Assembly (NCBI RefSeq): GCF_014303735.1
Contig: NZ_CP060296.1
Location: 3,927,501-3,991,500 of the forward strand
Length of the DNA: 64,000 nt
From: Variovorax sp. PAMC28562
GTDB taxonomy: Bacteria > Pseudomonadota > Gammaproteobacteria > Burkholderiales > Burkholderiaceae_C
Direction: 5' to 3'
Of the stretch, positions 23,976 through 32,533 are shown piece after piece (the first letter of the stretch is position 1; each line of letters opens with the position of its first letter). Below the pieces are notes generated by a model that worked only from the letters and a program-made list of their open reading frames with translations, searched no databases and was not told the origin of the DNA. The position numbers and the translations under genes are program-made.

Positions 23976-24608
23976 TTGTTTTCGATCATAGTTGCTGCGG
24001 GCTGGCCAATCTGGCCGCTGCTCGCCTGTTCAATACTGGCGCTCGCGCTTGTCATTGAACGATTCACCAGCCTGAAAACCGCCCGTGTGCTGCCCCCAAA
24101 GCTGCTCGACGAAGCCATTACCGTGTCGCAGACCTCGATCCCGGGGCCCGACGTGGTGACAAAGCTGGAGAACAATTCGTTCCTCGGCCAGGTACTGGCT
24201 GCCGGCTTTCGTGCGCTGAACGCGAATCCACGTTGTACTGAAGACGATCTTCGGGGAGCGATGGAGGCGTCCGGTCGCACGGTTGCTCACAAGCTCGAAC
24301 GCTGGTTGCCGGCACTGGCGACAATCGCTTCGGCAGCGCCGCTGCTCGGGCTGCTCGGTACGGTCATCGGCATGATCGAAATCTTCGGCTCGCAATCGCC
24401 GGCCGGCGGGGCGGTCGGGGCGGGCAATCCGGCACAGCTGGCCCACGGCATCTCGATCGCTCTGTACAACACTGCCTTCGGTCTGATCGTGGCCATTCCG
24501 ACACTGATTTTCTGGCGCTACTTTCGCACCCGGGTCGACGAGTATTTGCTGAATCTCGAACTTGCCGGCGAGCGTTTTGCGCGGCACCTCAACGCGCTGC
24601 GCAAGTAA
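23976..24608 (+). CDS. exbB: MotA/TolQ/ExbB proton channel family protein
   Basis: 210 residues with three membrane segments (WPIWPLLACSILALALVIE near the N-terminus; LATIASAAPLLGLLGTVIGM, about 110-129; AFGLIVAIPTLIFW, about 167-180). GLLGTVIGMIEIF and ISIALYNTAFGL are the family signature. With the TolR/ExbD-like partner next to it, it uses the proton gradient to energise outer-membrane transport or envelope integrity. I chose TTG at 23976 because ggaggg precedes it and the product then starts FSIIVAAGWPIWPL, as expected. The open frame further upstream runs through the intergenic region and xseA and is not coding. The gene heads exbB-exbD-lpxK-Trm112-kdsB. Confidence 0.88.
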   Translation: MFSIIVAAGWPIWPLLACSILALALVIERFTSLKTARVLPPKLLDEAITVSQTSIPGPDVVTKLENNSFLGQVLAAGFRALNANPRCTEDDLRGAMEASGRTVAHKLERWLPALATIASAAPLLGLLGTVIGMIEIFGSQSPAGGAVGAGNPAQLAHGISIALYNTAFGLIVAIPTLIFWRYFRTRVDEYLLNLELAGERFARHLNALRK

Positions 24609-24611
24609 GCG

Positions 24612-25052
24612 ATGAAGCCCGGACGCATGCACTTTCGACACGGCGCGCGCGACGAGCCGGAGATCAACCTGATTCCGTTCATCGACGTATTGCTGGTGGT
24701 GCTGATTTTTCTGATGCTGTCGACCACGTACAGCAAGTTCACCGAGATGCAACTCAAGTTGCCGGTGGCGGATGCGGATGCGCAACGCGACTATCCAAAA
24801 GAAGTGATCGTTGCGGTGTCGGCCGATGGTCGCTATTCGATCAACAAGAATGTCCTGCCCGACCGCAGCGTGGAAAGCGTAGCGGCTGCGCTGGCTGCTG
24901 CGAGTAACGGAGCCAAGGACAACGTCATCATCATCAGCGCGGACGCGATGTCGCCGCACCAGGCGGTCATCACTGTCATGGAAGCAGCACGGCGCGTTGG
25001 CCTTATGCAGATCACCTTCGCAACCCAATCGGCCGCGCAGGCGGGGCGCTAG
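24612..25052 (+). CDS. exbD: Biopolymer transporter ExbD/TolR family protein
   Basis: 146 residues: one N-terminal membrane helix ([19 protein letters not shown], about 18-36) with the functional Asp in FIDVLLV, then a periplasmic domain ending in a helix ([20 protein letters not shown]). It partners the ExbB-like protein 3 nt upstream in a proton-driven motor. No TonB or TolA gene is adjacent, so ExbD versus TolR cannot be settled from the window. A second in-frame ATG at 24627 is a possible start. Confidence 0.93.
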   Translation: MKPGRMHFRHGARDEPEINLIPFIDVLLVVLIFLMLSTTYSKFTEMQLKLPVADADAQRDYPKEVIVAVSADGRYSINKNVLPDRSVESVAAALAAASNGAKDNVIIISADAMSPHQAVITVMEAARRVGLMQITFATQSAAQAGR

Positions 25053-25054
25053 CC

Positions 25055-26047
25055 TTGCAGACTGGCCTGCAGCTGCAGCGCGAGTGGCTGCGACGCGGCG
25101 CATTGGTGCGGCTGCTGCTCCCGCTGGCCGCGCTTTACGGTTTACTCACCGGCTTTCGGTGCCTGCTCTTTCGCTTCGGGATTTTGAAGACCACGCGCGT
25201 TGGCGTTCCGGTGATCGTTGTCGGTAACGTGATCGCCGGCGGCTCGGGCAAAACGCCTGTTGTGATGGCAATCGTCAGACATCTGCAAAGCCAGGGCTTG
25301 TGCGTCGGCGTGGTGTCGCGCGGCTACGGTCGGACTACGACCGATTGCCTCGAAGTCTCGAACGACTCCGATCCTGCCGAAGTGGGCGACGAACCCGCGT
25401 TAATACGGCGTTCGACCGGCGCGCCAGTGGTCGTGGCAACACGACGCGTCGTAGCGGCACAGACGCTGCTGGCGCGCCATCCCGACATACAGGTGATCGT
25501 CAGCGACGATGGCCTGCAGCATTTGGCGCTCGCACGCGACATCGAAATCTGCGTGTTCGACGATCGCGGTGTGGGCAACGGCTGGCTGCTGCCCGCAGGC
25601 CCACTGCGGGAAACGTGGCCGCGGCGATGCGACCTGGTGCTGCATACGGGAACGCGTCCTGCATTTGCCGGCTTCACGGCCACCCGCGAATTGGGAGGCG
25701 ACGTAGTGCAGGGCAACGAAATGCGCACGCCGCTCGCCGACCTCGCCGGTCCGGAGGTCGATGCCGTAGCGGCCATCGCCCGCCCCGACGCGTTCTTCGA
25801 CATGCTGGCAGCCCGTGGCGTGCGGATCGCGCGGCGGATCGCGCTGCCCGACCATCACGACTTCAATGGCTGGGTCTGGCCGCAGCCGCGTGCAACCCGG
25901 CTCCTTTGCACGGAAAAAGACGCATTGAAACTTTGGCGCTCAACGCCGGAAGCGGTTGCCGTGCCGCTGGTCTTCACGCCTGAACCCGGCTTCTTCGCAG
26001 CGCTCGATGCAAAGCTATCATCGGTCGATGGATACCAAGCTGCTTGA
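25055..26047 (+). CDS. lpxK: Tetraacyldisaccharide 4'-kinase (lipid A kinase)
   Basis: 330 residues. An N-terminal hydrophobic helix (about 16-34) anchors it to the inner membrane. The P-loop is [19 protein letters not shown] (about 53-71), and the second conserved block is [21 protein letters not shown] (about 150), containing the catalytic Asp of the DDGLQH motif. It phosphorylates the 4' position of the lipid A precursor. The start is TTG, 2 nt after the exbD stop; no ATG fits. The 3' end overlaps the Trm112 gene by 20 nt. The lpxK-Trm112-kdsB order is the same as E. coli lpxK-ycaR-kdsB. Confidence 0.95.
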   Translation: MQTGLQLQREWLRRGALVRLLLPLAALYGLLTGFRCLLFRFGILKTTRVGVPVIVVGNVIAGGSGKTPVVMAIVRHLQSQGLCVGVVSRGYGRTTTDCLEVSNDSDPAEVGDEPALIRRSTGAPVVVATRRVVAAQTLLARHPDIQVIVSDDGLQHLALARDIEICVFDDRGVGNGWLLPAGPLRETWPRRCDLVLHTGTRPAFAGFTATRELGGDVVQGNEMRTPLADLAGPEVDAVAAIARPDAFFDMLAARGVRIARRIALPDHHDFNGWVWPQPRATRLLCTEKDALKLWRSTPEAVAVPLVFTPEPGFFAALDAKLSSVDGYQAA

Positions 26048-26210
26048 ATTGCTCGTTTGCCCCGTGACCAAGGGCCCGCTGACATGGAACGCCGACAAGC
26101 AGGAGCTTTCGTCGCGCAGCGCGCGTCTGGCCTACCCTGTGCGCGACGGGATTCCCGTGCTGCTCGAAGACGAAGCCAGAACCTTGTCGGATGAAGAGCT
26201 TGGGCTTTGA
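26028..26210 (+). CDS. Trm112 family protein (YcaR-like)
   Basis: A 60-residue protein of the Trm112/YcaR family: [14 protein letters not shown] at the N-terminus and [18 protein letters not shown] near residue 34. Of the usual zinc cysteines only one (LVCPVTKG) is present, as in other bacterial members. Eukaryotic Trm112 activates methyltransferases; the bacterial role is unclear. It overlaps the lpxK end by 20 nt and the kdsB start (TTGA) by 4 nt, so it is translationally coupled to both. Confidence 0.92.
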   Translation: MDTKLLELLVCPVTKGPLTWNADKQELSSRSARLAYPVRDGIPVLLEDEARTLSDEELGL

Positions 26211-27091
26211 TTCATCCGGCCGATCAGTCGCCTCTTGAGCCTGTTATTGCGCCTGTTATTGCGCCGGTGATTGAGCCCGTTGCTGAGCCGGTGCCCGCGC
26301 CAACGCCCAACGCCGCTTTCATAGTCTTGATCCCGGCGCGCCTTGGCTCCAGCCGCCTGCCAGACAAACCCCTGGCCGACATCGCCGGTTTGCCGATGGT
26401 CGTGCGGGTCGCGCAGCAAGCGCGATCGTCGCGCGCCGATCGCGTGGTGGTCGCAGCCGATCATCCGAGCATCGTGGCCGCCTGCAAAGCCCACGGCATC
26501 CACGCGCTGCTGACGCGCGCCGACCACCCCAGCGGAAGCGACCGGCTGGCCGAGGCCTGCATTCAACTCGGGCTCGCAGACGACGCGATCGTGGTCAACG
26601 TGCAAGGTGACGAACCGCTAATCGATCCATCGTTGATCGATGCGGTGGCAGAAACGCTCGCCGCCAACCCTGATGCGCCGATGAGCACTGCGGTGCACGC
26701 GATTGATGACCCTGCAGATTTCGTGAATCCCAACGTCGTGAAGGCGGTGCTCGACGCCAAGGGGTTCGCGATGTACTTCAGCCGCGCGCCGATTCCTTGG
26801 TGGCGAGACGGCGCCGGCCAGGGCGGCCAAAAAAGCCAGGTCACCACCCCTGCGTTGCCGACGCCACCGCCTCTGCGGCACATCGGCATCTATGGCTACC
26901 GGGCCGGTTTCGTGAAACGCTTTCCAAGCCTGCCTCCAGCGCCGATCGAGGCCATCGAGGCACTCGAACAACTGCGCGTTCTGTGGCACGGGTACCGGAT
27001 CGCCGTTCATGTCTCGCAGCACGCGCCGGGTCCCGGCGTCGACACGCCTGAAGACCTGCAGCGCGTACGCGCGATCTTCGAAAAAGCCTGA
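26207..27091 (+). CDS. kdsB: 3-deoxy-manno-octulosonate cytidylyltransferase (CMP-Kdo synthetase)
   Basis: 294 residues. The catalytic core starts at [20 protein letters not shown] (about residue 39), with [11 protein letters not shown] (about 128-138), [11 protein letters not shown] (about 187) and HIGIYGYR (about 225). It activates Kdo with CTP for lipopolysaccharide inner-core synthesis. Unusual is the N-terminal extension of about 38 residues made of [12 protein letters not shown] repeats, coded by a 12-nt tandem repeat (26240-26299). The start is TTG in TTGA with the Trm112 stop; in-frame GTG codons at 26267 and 26291 would give a protein nearer the usual length (E. coli 248). Confidence 0.94.
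   Translation: MIHPADQSPLEPVIAPVIAPVIEPVAEPVPAPTPNAAFIVLIPARLGSSRLPDKPLADIAGLPMVVRVAQQARSSRADRVVVAADHPSIVAACKAHGIHALLTRADHPSGSDRLAEACIQLGLADDAIVVNVQGDEPLIDPSLIDAVAETLAANPDAPMSTAVHAIDDPADFVNPNVVKAVLDAKGFAMYFSRAPIPWWRDGAGQGGQKSQVTTPALPTPPPLRHIGIYGYRAGFVKRFPSLPPAPIEAIEALEQLRVLWHGYRIAVHVSQHAPGPGVDTPEDLQRVRAIFEKA
26240..26299 (+). repeat. 12-nt tandem repeat, five units, in the 5' part of kdsB
   Basis: Units of 12 nt: two identical copies of cctgttattgcg, then three diverged copies (ccggtgattgag, cccgttgctgag, ccggtgcccgcg). They encode [20 protein letters not shown]. The copy number could vary between strains without changing the frame. Confidence 0.85.
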
Positions 27092-27182
27092 TCGCGACCG
27101 CGACCGCAAGCGGGATTTGCCGGCATTTCAGCACGAAGTCGCATGCTATCCTCGATGCGACTCCGCCCGGCATTGCCCGTAG

Positions 27183-27896
<714 letters not shown>

Positions 27897-27919
27897 GGTG
27901 GCCTTCGGGGCGAACGAAG

Positions 27920-27942
27920 AAGTCGCTGCGGCGGCTTTTTTT
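27920..27942 (+). terminator. Rho-independent terminator of adk
   Basis: AGTCGC (27921-27926), loop TGCG, GCGGCT (27931-27936) with one T-G pair, followed by seven T. It lies 24 nt after the adk stop. Confidence 0.75.
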
Positions 27943-27973
27943 GCGCCTTCGATGGCTTGAAGCCCAGGCCACC

Positions 27974-28993
27974 TCAGGCCGAGACAGGCGGCGAAGCCAA
28001 CATCAACTCAAGCATCAACGCGATGCGTGCTTTGACCGGGGACAAGCCGCCGGCGTCGGGCCACGTGTCGTCACCGCGCGGCAGGATGCGGCCGTTGACG
28101 CAGCGTGTTGCACGGCGAATTTCGATGCCGGCCGCGTGCGCTCGAGCCGCGGCCGCTTCGATCGCGTGGTGAAGCGTACCGTTGCCCGTCGCAGCGAGGA
28201 TGAGGCCGCGGACCGGACCGGCCGTCTCCTCCGCGCCATACGCCATCAGCGCATCGATGACTGCACCGGTCGCACCCGCGTGGCTCATGATGATCTCCAC
28301 GCGCGGCCATTCGACGTCCGCGCTGATCACTTTGAGTTCGATTGCTGCGTCGAGGCCGGCAGCGCTGACATTGGCGGCAGGGGCGGCAGGCCAGTCACGG
28401 ACGCGGCGCACCGCCCCTTCTTCCACATAGCCAAGCGGCCCGGCATCCCCGGACGCGAAGGCATCGAGCCGGTAGGTATGAACCTTCTGGACATCGATGG
28501 CGCTGTGAATGGTGCCTGCACACACCACGGTCACGCCGTGGGCGCCCGCGGTCGCTGCTACGGCAATCGCATCGCGCACGTTTTGCGGACCATCGGGTGC
28601 GAGTGCGGAGGCCGGGCGCATGGCGCAAGTCAGCACTACGGGCTTCTCCGCAGGCAACACAGAGTGCAAGAAAAACGCTGTCTCTTCAAGCGTGTCGGTG
28701 CCGTGCGTGATGACGATGCCGATCACATCGGGCACGTTCGACCAATGCATGCATCGTTCCGCCAGCTGGCGCCACAGATCGAAGCTCATGTCCTTGCTGT
28801 CGAGCTGCGCGACCTGTTCGGCAACTAGCGTCACGCCAGATGGCGCTCCAATCCCAGCGAGCAGATCTGCGACGCCCACCTCGCCCGCGGTGTAGCCGAC
28901 GTTGTCTCCAGCCGATGCCGCACGGCCGGCGATCGTGCCCCCGGTGCCCAGCACCACAAGGCGACGCACTTCCGATTGCTCTGACTTCATCAT
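27974..28993 (-). CDS. Asparaginase family protein
   Basis: About 339 residues with both catalytic signatures of the asparaginase family: [13 protein letters not shown] (first Thr near residue 18) and [16 protein letters not shown] (second Thr-Asp near residue 95). The second Lys/Tyr-containing regions and the C-terminal domain ([12 protein letters not shown]) are present. There is no clear signal peptide, so it is probably cytoplasmic and hydrolyses L-asparagine to aspartate and ammonia. Start codons at 29002, 28993 and 28990 are all possible and none has a good ribosome-binding site. Its promoter region is shared with the divergent lexA. Confidence 0.92.
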   Translation of the reverse strand: MMKSEQSEVRRLVVLGTGGTIAGRAASAGDNVGYTAGEVGVADLLAGIGAPSGVTLVAEQVAQLDSKDMSFDLWRQLAERCMHWSNVPDVIGIVITHGTDTLEETAFFLHSVLPAEKPVVLTCAMRPASALAPDGPQNVRDAIAVAATAGAHGVTVVCAGTIHSAIDVQKVHTYRLDAFASGDAGPLGYVEEGAVRRVRDWPAAPAANVSAAGLDAAIELKVISADVEWPRVEIIMSHAGATGAVIDALMAYGAEETAGPVRGLILAATGNGTLHHAIEAAAARAHAAGIEIRRATRCVNGRILPRGDDTWPDAGGLSPVKARIALMLELMLASPPVSA

Positions 28994-29013
28994 CGCTTGC
29001 AAACTTTGAAAAA

Positions 29014-29029
29014 CTGTTTAAAAATACAG
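29014..29029 (+). promoter_or_regulatory. LexA operator (SOS box) 1 of lexA
   Basis: CTGT-TTAAAAAT-ACAG, a perfect CTGT-N8-ACAG dyad with an AT-rich centre, 37 nt before the lexA ATG. It overlaps a plausible -10 (TAAAAA) and so should autoregulate lexA; it also lies 12-21 nt upstream of the divergent asparaginase start. Confidence 0.9.
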
Positions 29030-29032
29030 CTA

Positions 29033-29048
29033 CTGGATATTCAACCAG
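29033..29048 (+). promoter_or_regulatory. Probable second, weaker LexA operator of lexA
   Basis: CTGG-ATATTCAA-CCAG, a perfect dyad with one G/C change per half-site from CTGT-N8-ACAG, placed 19 nt centre to centre after box 1. E. coli lexA also has a double operator. Confidence 0.65.
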
Positions 29049-29065
29049 TGCCGCAAGGAGTTCCC

Positions 29066-29740
29066 ATGCAATTCGCAGTGAAGCTTACCGCCCGCCAGCA
29101 ACAAATTCTGGACCTTATCCAGAGCGCCATCGCGAGCACTGGTGCGCCGCCCACCCGTGCAGAAATAGCCACCGAACTCGGCTTTAAATCGGCCAATGCG
29201 GCAGAAGAACATTTACAGGCCTTGGCACGCAAGGGCGTCATCGACCTCATCAGTGGCACGTCGCGCGGCATCCGGCTTCGGGGCGATGCGCTCCGTTCGC
29301 TCAACGAGTCGCGCAACAACCAGTTTTCGCTTTCACTGCCGGGCATGGCTCAACTGGCGCTGCCGCTGATTGGTCGCGTAGCGGCCGGTTCGCCCATCCT
29401 CGCGCAAGAGCATGTCGATCGAACCTACTACGTCGAAAACACGCTGTTCCAGCGGCAGCCCGACTATTTGCTCAAGGTCCGCGGCATGTCTATGCGCGAC
29501 GCCGGGATCATGGATGGCGACCTGCTGGCTGTGCAGTCCACCAAGGAGGCGCGCAACGGGCAGATCGTGGTGGCGCGACTGGGTGATGAAGTGACCGTCA
29601 AGCGTTTGCGCCGAAACAAACAAGTCATCGAGCTGCACGCCGAGAATCCGGACTATCCGTCCATCATCGTGCAGCCTGGCGAACCTTTCGAAATCGAAGG
29701 TCTCGCCGTTGGCCTCATCCGCAACACGATGCTGATGTGA
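29066..29740 (+). CDS. lexA: LexA repressor
   Basis: 224 residues. The N-terminal winged helix ([39 protein letters not shown]) is followed by the self-cleavage domain: the Ala-Gly cleavage site in GRVAAGSP (Ala107-Gly108), the nucleophile Ser142 in [10 protein letters not shown] and the general base Lys179 in VTVKRL. It represses the SOS regulon until RecA filaments trigger self-cleavage. The ATG at 29066 follows aaggag at 5 nt. Two SOS boxes lie directly upstream, so it is autoregulated. Confidence 0.98.
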   Translation: MQFAVKLTARQQQILDLIQSAIASTGAPPTRAEIATELGFKSANAAEEHLQALARKGVIDLISGTSRGIRLRGDALRSLNESRNNQFSLSLPGMAQLALPLIGRVAAGSPILAQEHVDRTYYVENTLFQRQPDYLLKVRGMSMRDAGIMDGDLLAVQSTKEARNGQIVVARLGDEVTVKRLRRNKQVIELHAENPDYPSIIVQPGEPFEIEGLAVGLIRNTMLM

Positions 29741-29753
29741 GGTAGCACCTTTC

Positions 29754-29774
29754 TTGCGCGCACTCAGCGCGCAA
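29754..29774. other. Perfect 8-bp inverted repeat after lexA
   Basis: TTGCGCGC (29754-29761), loop ACTCA, GCGCGCAA (29767-29774), 14 nt after the lexA stop. It is followed by A, not T, on the plus strand, so it is not a classical terminator; a transcript-end or processing hairpin is possible. Confidence 0.5.
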
Positions 29775-29880
29775 AAACCGGCTGCGACAGGTGGCGGGCG
29801 TATGGCGAAGAGCCATCACCCTGGCACAGCCGTTCAAGCAATCCTGCCTGTGTTCAACCTCTGACCTATTTGGAGATCGC

Positions 29881-30246
29881 ATGGGACTCGCTTCGCTTAC
29901 TTTTTCAGACCTCTTCGCCGACCTATGGATGCCGATGCAATTGTTGGCCGATCGCTGGTTGCCCAACAGAGGGCTCGCCGCATCGCCGCGCAGAAACGCG
30001 ACCGGCTTGCGCTATGTCGCGGTCAGACCGCCATGTGGTTTGCGGTTATCGGAGCCGGGTTGCGCAAGCGCCGTTTCGCCGTCGCGTCCGCTGCGCGTGG
30101 TGCGTGTCGTTGACCCGCAGGAGCCCGGTCGTCGCACGGGCCGCGTGGTGATTTCGGGTCGCATAGCGGACGTGTGCGCCGAACTCGATCGATTGGCCGC
30201 ACTCGAGGCTGCCGAGACACTCGACGGTCGCCATCGATTTCACTGA
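29881..30246 (+). CDS. Conserved hypothetical protein
   Basis: 121 residues, no signal peptide or clear membrane helix. The N-terminus is hydrophobic (LTFSDLFADLWMPMQLLADR); the C-terminus has RVVISGRIADVCAELDRLAALEA, a block I associate with small hypothetical proteins of Comamonadaceae. No domain of known function is recognised. A gga(g)-type ribosome-binding site precedes the ATG at 29881. It lies 140 nt after lexA on the same strand, but no second SOS box is visible, so SOS control is uncertain. Confidence 0.6.
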   Translation: MGLASLTFSDLFADLWMPMQLLADRWLPNRGLAASPRRNATGLRYVAVRPPCGLRLSEPGCASAVSPSRPLRVVRVVDPQEPGRRTGRVVISGRIADVCAELDRLAALEAAETLDGRHRFH

Positions 30247-30329
30247 CGAACATTTCGTTGCCGCCTTCCGTGGCGACAACGACGTCGACTGCCTGTTAAG
30301 GCCAATGACGCGAGGCACAATGGCACGCC

Positions 30330-31337
30330 ATGAACATTGTGATCCTCGACGACTACCAGGACGCGGTGCGCAAGCTGCGCTGCGCCGCCAAACTCGACGC
30401 CTATGCAGCCAAGGTTTATACAAACACCGTCAAAGGTATCGGACAACTTTCGGTGCGCTTGAAAGACGCCGATGTGATCGTGCTCATTCGCGAGCGGACG
30501 CAGATATCGCGGCAGTTGGTCGAGAAGCTTCCCAAGCTCAAACTGATTTCGCAAACCGGCCGCGTCGGCAGTCACATTGACGTCACCGCGTGCAGTGAGC
30601 AAGGTATTGCGGTGGCAGAAGGTTCCGGCTCGCCACAGGCCCCAGCCGAGCTGACGTGGGCGCTCATCATGTCGGCGATGCGCCGTCTGCCACAGTACAT
30701 CAGCAATCTGAAGCACGGCGCGTGGCAGCAGTCAGGCCTTAAATCGGCGTCGATGCCGGCCAATTTCGGCCTCGGCTCGGTGTTGAAGGGCAAGACGCTC
30801 GGCATCTGGGGCTACGGCCGTATCGGTCAACTGGTCGCGCGCTACGGCCAGGCATTCGGTATGCAGGTGGTGATTTGGGGCCGTGAGGCCAGCTGCGCCA
30901 AGGCGCGCTCCGATGGCTTTCAGGTCGCGCCGAGCCGGGAGGCCTTCTTCATGGCCGCAGACGTGCTGTCGGTCCACCTTCGGCTCAACGAAGAGACGCG
31001 CGGCGCCGTCAAGCTGGAGGACTTGTCTCGCATGAAGCCGACCGCCCTCTTCGTCAACACCTCGCGCGCTGAACTGGTCGAGCCCGACGCCTTGCTGGCT
31101 GCGCTCAATCGCGGTCGTCCCGGGCTTGCCGCTATCGACGTTTTCGAGAGCGAGCCACCGCTGCAAGGACATGCTCTGCTGCGACTCGAGAACTGCATCT
31201 GCACGCCGCACATCGGATATGTCGAGCAAGACAGCTACGAGCTCTATTTCGGTCAGGCTTTCGACAACGTTGTGAGCTTTATCAAGGGCAATCCGACCAA
31301 CATCGTCAATCCGGGCGCGCTACAGGTTCGACGTTGA
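30330..31337 (+). CDS. D-2-hydroxyacid dehydrogenase family protein
   Basis: 335 residues of the NAD(P)-dependent 2-hydroxyacid dehydrogenase fold. The catalytic-domain Arg is in SQTGRVGSH (about 74), the nucleotide motif is IWGYGRIGQLVARYG (about 159-173), Glu lies in DVFESEPP (about 270) and the acid/base His in CTPHIGYVEQ (about 293). It interconverts 2-keto and D-2-hydroxy acids; the substrate is unknown. The stop overlaps the next start (TTGA), so it is coupled to the MFS transporter, which may export or import the same acid. Confidence 0.92.
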   Translation: MNIVILDDYQDAVRKLRCAAKLDAYAAKVYTNTVKGIGQLSVRLKDADVIVLIRERTQISRQLVEKLPKLKLISQTGRVGSHIDVTACSEQGIAVAEGSGSPQAPAELTWALIMSAMRRLPQYISNLKHGAWQQSGLKSASMPANFGLGSVLKGKTLGIWGYGRIGQLVARYGQAFGMQVVIWGREASCAKARSDGFQVAPSREAFFMAADVLSVHLRLNEETRGAVKLEDLSRMKPTALFVNTSRAELVEPDALLAALNRGRPGLAAIDVFESEPPLQGHALLRLENCICTPHIGYVEQDSYELYFGQAFDNVVSFIKGNPTNIVNPGALQVRR

Positions 31338-32509
31338 CATCGGCGGTGCGCCCGCCGCTTCCAGGCGCACTGTGGGCTCTGCTTGCCGGTAACTTCGTCA
31401 TCGGCACCGGGGTCATGGTGGTGCCCGGCACGCTCAACGAGATCAGCGCGTCGCTGGCGGTTAGCGCAGCGACGGCCGGGCAGCTCATCACGGTGGCGGC
31501 CATCGTGATGTGCCTCGGCGCACCGTTGCTGGCAGCCGTGTTCGCCGGGTGGGACCGCCGCGTGCTCCTCGCCTGCACCATGCTCTGGTATGCGGCTGGC
31601 CATGCCGTCGGCGCGCTGACGAGCGACCTCGGTGGTTTGTTGCTGGTGCGCACACTGACGGTGATCGCGCCTGCGATTTTCACTGCGCAGTCGGCTGCCT
31701 GCGCTGGGCTGCTCGTGCAGCCCGAACAGCGCGGCAGGGCCGTCACCTTCGTTTTTCTCGGCTGGTCGATGGCGTCCGTGCTGGGCCTTCCCATCGGCGC
31801 GCTCATTGGAGGTCACTTTGGTTGGCGCAGCGCCTTCATGGTCATCTCGGCACTCTCGGTCGCAAGCGCGATCGGCATCTGGTTCACTCTGCCGGCCCAC
31901 ATTCGTCCGGCTGCCTTGTCACGCGCAGCCTGGGGGCGCGTCTTGAAGAGTCCGATCCTCATGGGCGTGGTGTCGGTCACCGCATTGCAGGGCGTCGGGC
32001 AATTCGTGTTGTCGAGCTACTTCGCCCCGATCTTGAAGCAGATGCTGAACGCGGACTCGACATCGCTCAGCCTGATGTGGGCATGGTTCGGCGCGTGCGG
32101 TCTCATCGGCAACGTGTTGGTCAGCCGGAACATCGATCGGATGGGCGCGGGGCGCATGGTCATGCTCACCACAGCCATGATCGCTGTGAGCATGCTGCTC
32201 TGGCCGCTCGGGATGACCATGGCATCGATGGCCCTGGTTCTGGTGCCTTGGGGTCTGGGCTGCTTTGCTGCCAACTCAGCGCAGCAAGCGCGCTTGGTAG
32301 GCTTGGCACCGACACTCGCGTCCGGTTCTGTCGCCCTCAACAGCTCCGGCATCTACATCGGTCAGGCAGTGGGTGCTGGCGCTGGCGGCTGGATGCTTGC
32401 ACATGACGCGATTGGTGCCATGCATTGGGTGGGCCTCGCGACGGTGCTGGCCGCGATGCTACTGAGCTTTTTGGTCGATCGCGCTCAGAGGGCTGTCGTC
32501 ACGGCGTAA
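31334..32509 (+). CDS. Major facilitator superfamily transporter
   Basis: 391 residues with about 12 membrane segments, for example ALLAGNFVIGTGVMVVPGTL (first helix) and SGIYIGQAVGAGAGGWML (about 330). FAGWDRRVLL is the loop 2-3 motif A, and LGWSMASVLGLPIGALIGG matches motif C of drug/H+ antiporters, as in arabinose-efflux-like exporters. The substrate is unknown. The TTG at 31334 overlaps the preceding stop; a GTG at 31346 is an alternative start. Coupling to the 2-hydroxyacid dehydrogenase suggests a linked metabolite. Confidence 0.9.
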   Translation: MTSAVRPPLPGALWALLAGNFVIGTGVMVVPGTLNEISASLAVSAATAGQLITVAAIVMCLGAPLLAAVFAGWDRRVLLACTMLWYAAGHAVGALTSDLGGLLLVRTLTVIAPAIFTAQSAACAGLLVQPEQRGRAVTFVFLGWSMASVLGLPIGALIGGHFGWRSAFMVISALSVASAIGIWFTLPAHIRPAALSRAAWGRVLKSPILMGVVSVTALQGVGQFVLSSYFAPILKQMLNADSTSLSLMWAWFGACGLIGNVLVSRNIDRMGAGRMVMLTTAMIAVSMLLWPLGMTMASMALVLVPWGLGCFAANSAQQARLVGLAPTLASGSVALNSSGIYIGQAVGAGAGGWMLAHDAIGAMHWVGLATVLAAMLLSFLVDRAQRAVVTA

Positions 32510-32533
32510 AACGCCGACGCCTCGAGCCTGACC

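Noticed and set aside
29754-29774. Hairpin after lexA as an intrinsic terminator.
   Set aside because: The stem is strong, but it is followed by an A tract rather than T on the transcribed strand, so it is listed only as an inverted repeat.
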